NCBI GenBank assembly: GCA_030652805.1 | Contig: JAUSPT010000055.1 | Location: 3,786-67,785 of the forward strand | Direction: 5' to 3' | Length of the DNA stretch: 64,000 nt | DNA from: a bacterium | Lineage (GTDB): Bacteria; JAHJDO01 | Shown: positions 60,813 through 64,000 of the stretch, in pieces | Layout: each line of letters begins with the position of its first letter | Numbering within the stretch: position 1 is the stretch's first letter | Translations under genes and position numbers: made by a program | Notes under the pieces: model-generated | Told to the model about the DNA's origin: nothing | Database searches by the model: none | What the model saw: the letters and a program-made list of their open reading frames with translations, nothing else

Positions 60813-62069
60813 CTACGCTTTCCTAAAGTCGTCAACAACTTCTTTTTTTATTTCAATATATGTAGTTTTGTTTTCTGACTGGGATGTTTCCTCTTCATAA
60901 GTTGCAATATAAAACGGCAGATTTTTTTGTCCAATTATGGAACTTCCCTCAAGGACAACAGCTCTTTCAACGATATTTCTGAGCTCGCGCACATTCCCTG
61001 GCCAACTATAATTTAGGAGCGCATTCATTGCAGTATGTGAAATGCCATCAATTTTTTCCCCAATAGATTGAGAAAATTTCTGGATAAAATACTGAACTAA
61101 AAAGGGGATATCTTCCTTTCTTTCAAGCAGTGGTGGTAGGGTTATATAAGAATCTGACAGTTTATTGTAGAGTGCTTTACTAAATTTAGATTCCTTTATG
61201 GCTACAGGTAGATTTCTGTTTGTTGCAGCAATGATCCTTACATCTACTGTTACTGTCTTTGTTCCTCCATCTCTCTCAAATGTCTCTTTTTCAAGCAGTC
61301 TGAGAAGTCTCTCTTGAACTTGTTCAGACAAAACTCCTAATTCATTAAGAAAGAGTGTTCCATTATTAGCTAACTCAAGTCTCCCAATCTTTCTCTCTTC
61401 TACTTCTGAGAAGGCTTGCTTTTCGTATCCAAACAGCTCACTTTCTAAGAGTTTTTCAGAGAGCGAAATGCAATTAGCAACAATAAAAGGCCCATCTTTT
61501 CTAGAACTACAGTTATGAATTGTTCTAGCTATAAGTTCTTTTCCTGTGCCACTTTCTCCATATATTAATACTGCACCTTTTGTCTTGGAAACTTGTTTTA
61601 TTAACTTATACACCTTCTTCATTCTGCTGGTTTTTCCAATTATTTTATCTGAATGTTTGACTTCCAGCTCTTCCTTTAAATATTTATTTTCTCTCTCTAA
61701 AAATGTAAGTCTATATGCCTTATCAACAGTGATCTTCATTTCTTCTAAGTCAAATGGTTTAAGAATATAATCATACGCTCCCTTTTTCATTGCTTCTACA
61801 GCAGTCTGAATTGTACCATATGCTGTCATCATGATTACCGGCGCTGTGTTATCTCTTTTCTGTATTTGTTCTAACAGTTCAATGCCATTCATATTAGGCA
61901 TCTTCATATCTGTAATAATGAGATCAAAATCTACAGTTTCCATTTTTTTCAAGGCTTCCACTCCGTCCTTAGCCTGTTCAGTTTTGTAATTCTCGTTTTC
62001 AAGCATAATTTGCAAGATTCTGCGTATCTTTAGCTCATCATCTACAATTAACACACTTGCTTTATTCAT
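60813..62069 (-). CDS. degenerate NtrC-family response regulator (receiver plus inactive-looking AAA+)
   Basis: A 418-residue protein. The receiver is intact (D10, D11, D54 in LIITDMKMPNMNGIE, T82, K104). The AAA+ domain keeps Walker A GESGTGKE (171-178), but the sigma-54 loop GAFTGA reads QAFSEV (218-223), Walker B FLDE reads FLNE (N242), and the arginine-finger segment FREDLYYRL reads FSKALYNKL (296-304). The family's C-terminal Fis-type helix-turn-helix is missing; the protein ends after YIEIKKEVVDDFRKA. It is probably phosphorylated by the adjacent kinase but unlikely to activate sigma-54 promoters. Confidence 0.88.
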   Translation of the reverse strand: MNKASVLIVDDELKIRRILQIMLENENYKTEQAKDGVEALKKMETVDFDLIITDMKMPNMNGIELLEQIQKRDNTAPVIMMTAYGTIQTAVEAMKKGAYDYILKPFDLEEMKITVDKAYRLTFLERENKYLKEELEVKHSDKIIGKTSRMKKVYKLIKQVSKTKGAVLIYGESGTGKELIARTIHNCSSRKDGPFIVANCISLSEKLLESELFGYEKQAFSEVEERKIGRLELANNGTLFLNELGVLSEQVQERLLRLLEKETFERDGGTKTVTVDVRIIAATNRNLPVAIKESKFSKALYNKLSDSYITLPPLLERKEDIPFLVQYFIQKFSQSIGEKIDGISHTAMNALLNYSWPGNVRELRNIVERAVVLEGSSIIGQKNLPFYIATYEEETSQSENKTTYIEIKKEVVDDFRKA

Positions 62070-62079
62070 ATTGTTCCCC

Positions 62080-63816
62080 TTATGCAGAATTAATGGGAAT
62101 ACATACAGAGAAAATACTTCCCTTGCCCTCTTGACTTTCTACTTTAATAGCTCCATGATGATTCTCAATTATTTTATGTGCAATAGCCAAGCCTAAACCG
62201 GTACCCTCAGGTTTTGTTGTAAAGAAAGGATTAAACACCTTGTCCATTACATCCTTAGAAATACCACATCCTGTATCTCTAAATGATATCTCCATTAATT
62301 TCATATTCTTGTTAGCATCTCTCTTGATAGCAGTTTTTATTTCCAGCCTTCCGCCATTAGGCATTGCTCCGATAGCATTTAAAATAAGATTAAGAAATAC
62401 CTGATGCATTTGTTCTACATCAACCATCACAGGAGGTAAATTCTTTTGAAAATTCTTATATACTTTAATGTGGTTTTTTGATATTTCAATATTTGTCATT
62501 TGCAAGGTTCTATCTATAATAGGTGCAATTTGATTAATTTCAAGGTTTGATTTTTGAGGACGTGCAAAATCAAGAAATGACGTTACCACCTTATTCAGCC
62601 TGTCAGTCTCTTCAATTATATATTGGGTCAGCTCCTTATTATCATTCTGCCCCTGGAATCTGTCTCCCAGTATTTGCGCAGAGTTTTTAATAATAACCAG
62701 AGGATTTCTGATCTCGTGAGCCACTCCAGCAGCAAGTTCGCCGAGCGCCGCAAGACGGTCTTTTCTGCGCAGCTCCTCCTCCAGGTGCCTGAGTCTGCGC
62801 AACTGTTGGGTCATATCATTAAAAGCATTTGCCAAATCTTTTATTTCTCCTTTTGCCTTTATCTGTATCTGATGTTCAAGATCTCCTCTGGCCACAGCTC
62901 TTATTCCCCATGTAAACTTGCGCAAAGGATGAGAAATACTTCGCGCTATCAGAACTCCTATTACCGCAGATAATAATACCCCAAGGAATATTAATATTAT
63001 AAGAAACTGTCCAACAGCAGTTTGAAATGCATAGGTTTTTTGTATACCAACAAATACAACTCCAAAGACCTTTTTGTCCGGGCTCATAAGCGGGGAGCAC
63101 AACCCATAAAAATGTAGCTTGTTATGATAAATATCCCTTCTATACTCGGAAGCGCCTTGCGCATATATTTTATTGATAAGTTCTTCTGCGCCAAGCACTA
63201 CTCGCCCTCTGTCCTTTATAGCTTTTGGATATTGAGATGACTCAAAAAACAGGTCTATATCAACCCCCATTTTCTTCTCTATATCCTGAAAGATTTCTTT
63301 TTTAACAGTGTAGCCTGCCACTATTTTCCCTACTACTTTTTCATTTTCCCTGATTTCTAGTCCTACACCAGCAATTAATTTTTTTATGTTATCCTTTTTC
63401 AAAAGCACAAGCATTCTTTTTTTATCCGCTTGTTTCATTACATTTGGAGAAATACTCCCGGAAGAGAACTTGAGTTCTCCTTTTTCATTTGTAATGAGTA
63501 TTGTGTCAATTTGCATTTCCTTCTCTAGCATATCCAGAAGTTTTATTATCTGCTCTTCATCTTGCTGTTTAAATGCTTGCATAAACACAAAGTTGCTGAG
63601 TATAATTTCTCCAATTAGAGCAGCTCTATTTTCCAGGTTATCTATTTTATCTGTAATTAAATCTGTTGCACTATGGGTTTTTCTCTTTATATCTTTTTCT
63701 AATTGCACAGATATAACTCTTGTAGCTACAAAGGTTGAGATTAAAATAGGCACAAGAGCCATTAACATAAAGGAAAAGATAAGCTTGTTCTGAATATTTG
63801 GCTTAAAAAAGGACAT
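62080..63816 (-). CDS. membrane sensor histidine kinase (NtrB/AtoS-like, HAMP)
   Basis: A 578-residue kinase. Transmembrane helices at about 12-33 and 270-291 enclose a ~235-residue extracytoplasmic Cache-like sensor (VGKIVAGYTVKKEIFQDIEK, VFGVVFVGIQKTY). HAMP (about 291-343), HisKA with H367 in AAGVAHEIRNPLV, and HATPase boxes LNLILNAIGAMPNGGRL, RDTGCGIS and GTGLGLAIAHKII. All catalytic motifs are present. It is the first gene of the operon with the degenerate NtrC-like regulator 10 bp downstream, its likely partner. Confidence 0.92.
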   Translation of the reverse strand: MSFFKPNIQNKLIFSFMLMALVPILISTFVATRVISVQLEKDIKRKTHSATDLITDKIDNLENRAALIGEIILSNFVFMQAFKQQDEEQIIKLLDMLEKEMQIDTILITNEKGELKFSSGSISPNVMKQADKKRMLVLLKKDNIKKLIAGVGLEIRENEKVVGKIVAGYTVKKEIFQDIEKKMGVDIDLFFESSQYPKAIKDRGRVVLGAEELINKIYAQGASEYRRDIYHNKLHFYGLCSPLMSPDKKVFGVVFVGIQKTYAFQTAVGQFLIILIFLGVLLSAVIGVLIARSISHPLRKFTWGIRAVARGDLEHQIQIKAKGEIKDLANAFNDMTQQLRRLRHLEEELRRKDRLAALGELAAGVAHEIRNPLVIIKNSAQILGDRFQGQNDNKELTQYIIEETDRLNKVVTSFLDFARPQKSNLEINQIAPIIDRTLQMTNIEISKNHIKVYKNFQKNLPPVMVDVEQMHQVFLNLILNAIGAMPNGGRLEIKTAIKRDANKNMKLMEISFRDTGCGISKDVMDKVFNPFFTTKPEGTGLGLAIAHKIIENHHGAIKVESQEGKGSIFSVCIPINSA

Positions 63817-64000
63817 AGCTAATTATACTCAAGTTGGGGTTTAAATGCAAAATAATAGGAAGGTAATGCAAGAAGTTTTATGCAAATTCATACTATCCAT
63901 CTCTCCTAAGGACTATAAATTATCAGTCACATCCTAAATTGTTTATGTTTCTTCTCTTCACCTTGTGGATACTACCGTTCTGTGAATAACTTTCCAAGTT
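63817..64000. other. non-coding end of window, upstream of the kinase gene
   Basis: This 184-bp AT-rich stretch holds no coding sequence I can support and should contain the promoter of the minus-strand kinase operon. Two 9-mers near the edge (TGTGGATAC at 63964 and TGTGAATAA at 63981) resemble DnaA boxes but are too few to call an origin. Confidence 0.4.

Noticed and set aside
60803-60830. Frameshift that removed the helix-turn-helix of the NtrC-like regulator
   Set aside because: Only 10 bp separate the stop from lpxD, so there is no room for a displaced DNA-binding domain, and the upstream frame is uninterrupted. The domain is absent here rather than shifted.
63964-63989. Two DnaA-box-like 9-mers near the window end, suggesting a replication origin
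   Set aside because: Only two sites, one with a mismatch, no dnaA or dnaN gene, and no clear unwinding element; such 9-mers occur by chance in AT-rich DNA.
1-64000. tRNA, rRNA, CRISPR arrays, insertion sequences or prophage
   Set aside because: By reading the gaps I saw no cloverleaf-like sequence, regularly spaced repeat array, transposase or integrase. The BRO-type gene alone does not indicate a prophage.

Overview
The window is AT-rich, densely packed chromosomal DNA from a Gram-negative bacterium, with many start/stop overlaps. An outer membrane is indicated by lpxD, two heptosyltransferase-type glycosyltransferases, an O-antigen-ligase-like protein, a secretin, a putative porin and a lipoprotein. 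HrcA/CIRCE heat-shock control, a His-type (sulfide-dependent) Thi4 with ThiC, and palindromic repeats of a kind I recall from uncultivated candidate phyla (Omnitrophota-like) suggest an uncultivated, probably anaerobic lineage. I cannot assign the phylum from sequence alone. No rRNA, tRNA, CRISPR array, transposase or integrase was found.

Layout. 1-3980: 3' end of ruvB, a small exported protein, a secretin and gltX. 3994-6379: accessory island (BRO/DinD-like protein, small membrane protein, zinc-ribbon plus nucleoside-deoxyribosyltransferase/TIR-like protein, a decayed modification-enzyme tail). 6390-11203: CIRCE-controlled hrcA-grpE-dnaK-dnaJ with a palindromic repeat before dnaJ. 11294-13209: YjbQ, lipoprotein and GT9 on the minus strand, divergent from pcrA (13276-15435). 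15407-22064: minus-strand glycosyltransferases mixed with PilZ, FxsA, an EIIA-PilZ fusion and a PAS-PAS-LuxR regulator. 22070-25735: second accessory patch (DUF1016-type nuclease, zinc-ribbon membrane protein, PIN protein) with REP-like repeats. 25758-32780: a long minus-strand run from a pseudopilin through heptosyltransferase, O-antigen ligase, GT4, polysaccharide deacetylase and AsmA-like protein to cca. 32922-39205: leuS, then a TPP riboswitch and terminator, then thi4-thiC-thiL and a secreted protein. 39327-40738: a possibly acquired secreted protein and a SemiSWEET.

41062-51011 is a complete phosphate module: phoB-phoR, a phosphoesterase, a CBS-GGDEF cyclase, a small membrane protein, a porin, pstSCAB and phoU. 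Three promoters carry 11-bp-periodic direct repeats placed like Pho boxes. The module lies between a full dprA (51171) and a 92%-identical copy of the first ~135 bp of the dprA region (40895), so it appears to have been inserted into, or captured by a duplication at, the dprA locus. topA, an oxidoreductase, trpF, a YhaM-like nuclease, a glycyl-radical-activase remnant and a D-lyxose isomerase follow. The right end is a minus-strand operon of histidine kinase, degenerate NtrC-like regulator, lpxD and mutL.

The observations I rank highest are the dprA partial duplication bracketing the Pho module, the EIIA-PilZ fusion, the NtrC-like protein that has lost its sigma-54, ATPase and DNA-binding signatures, the accessory island between gltX and hrcA, and the in-frame 8-bp repeat array inside leuS.
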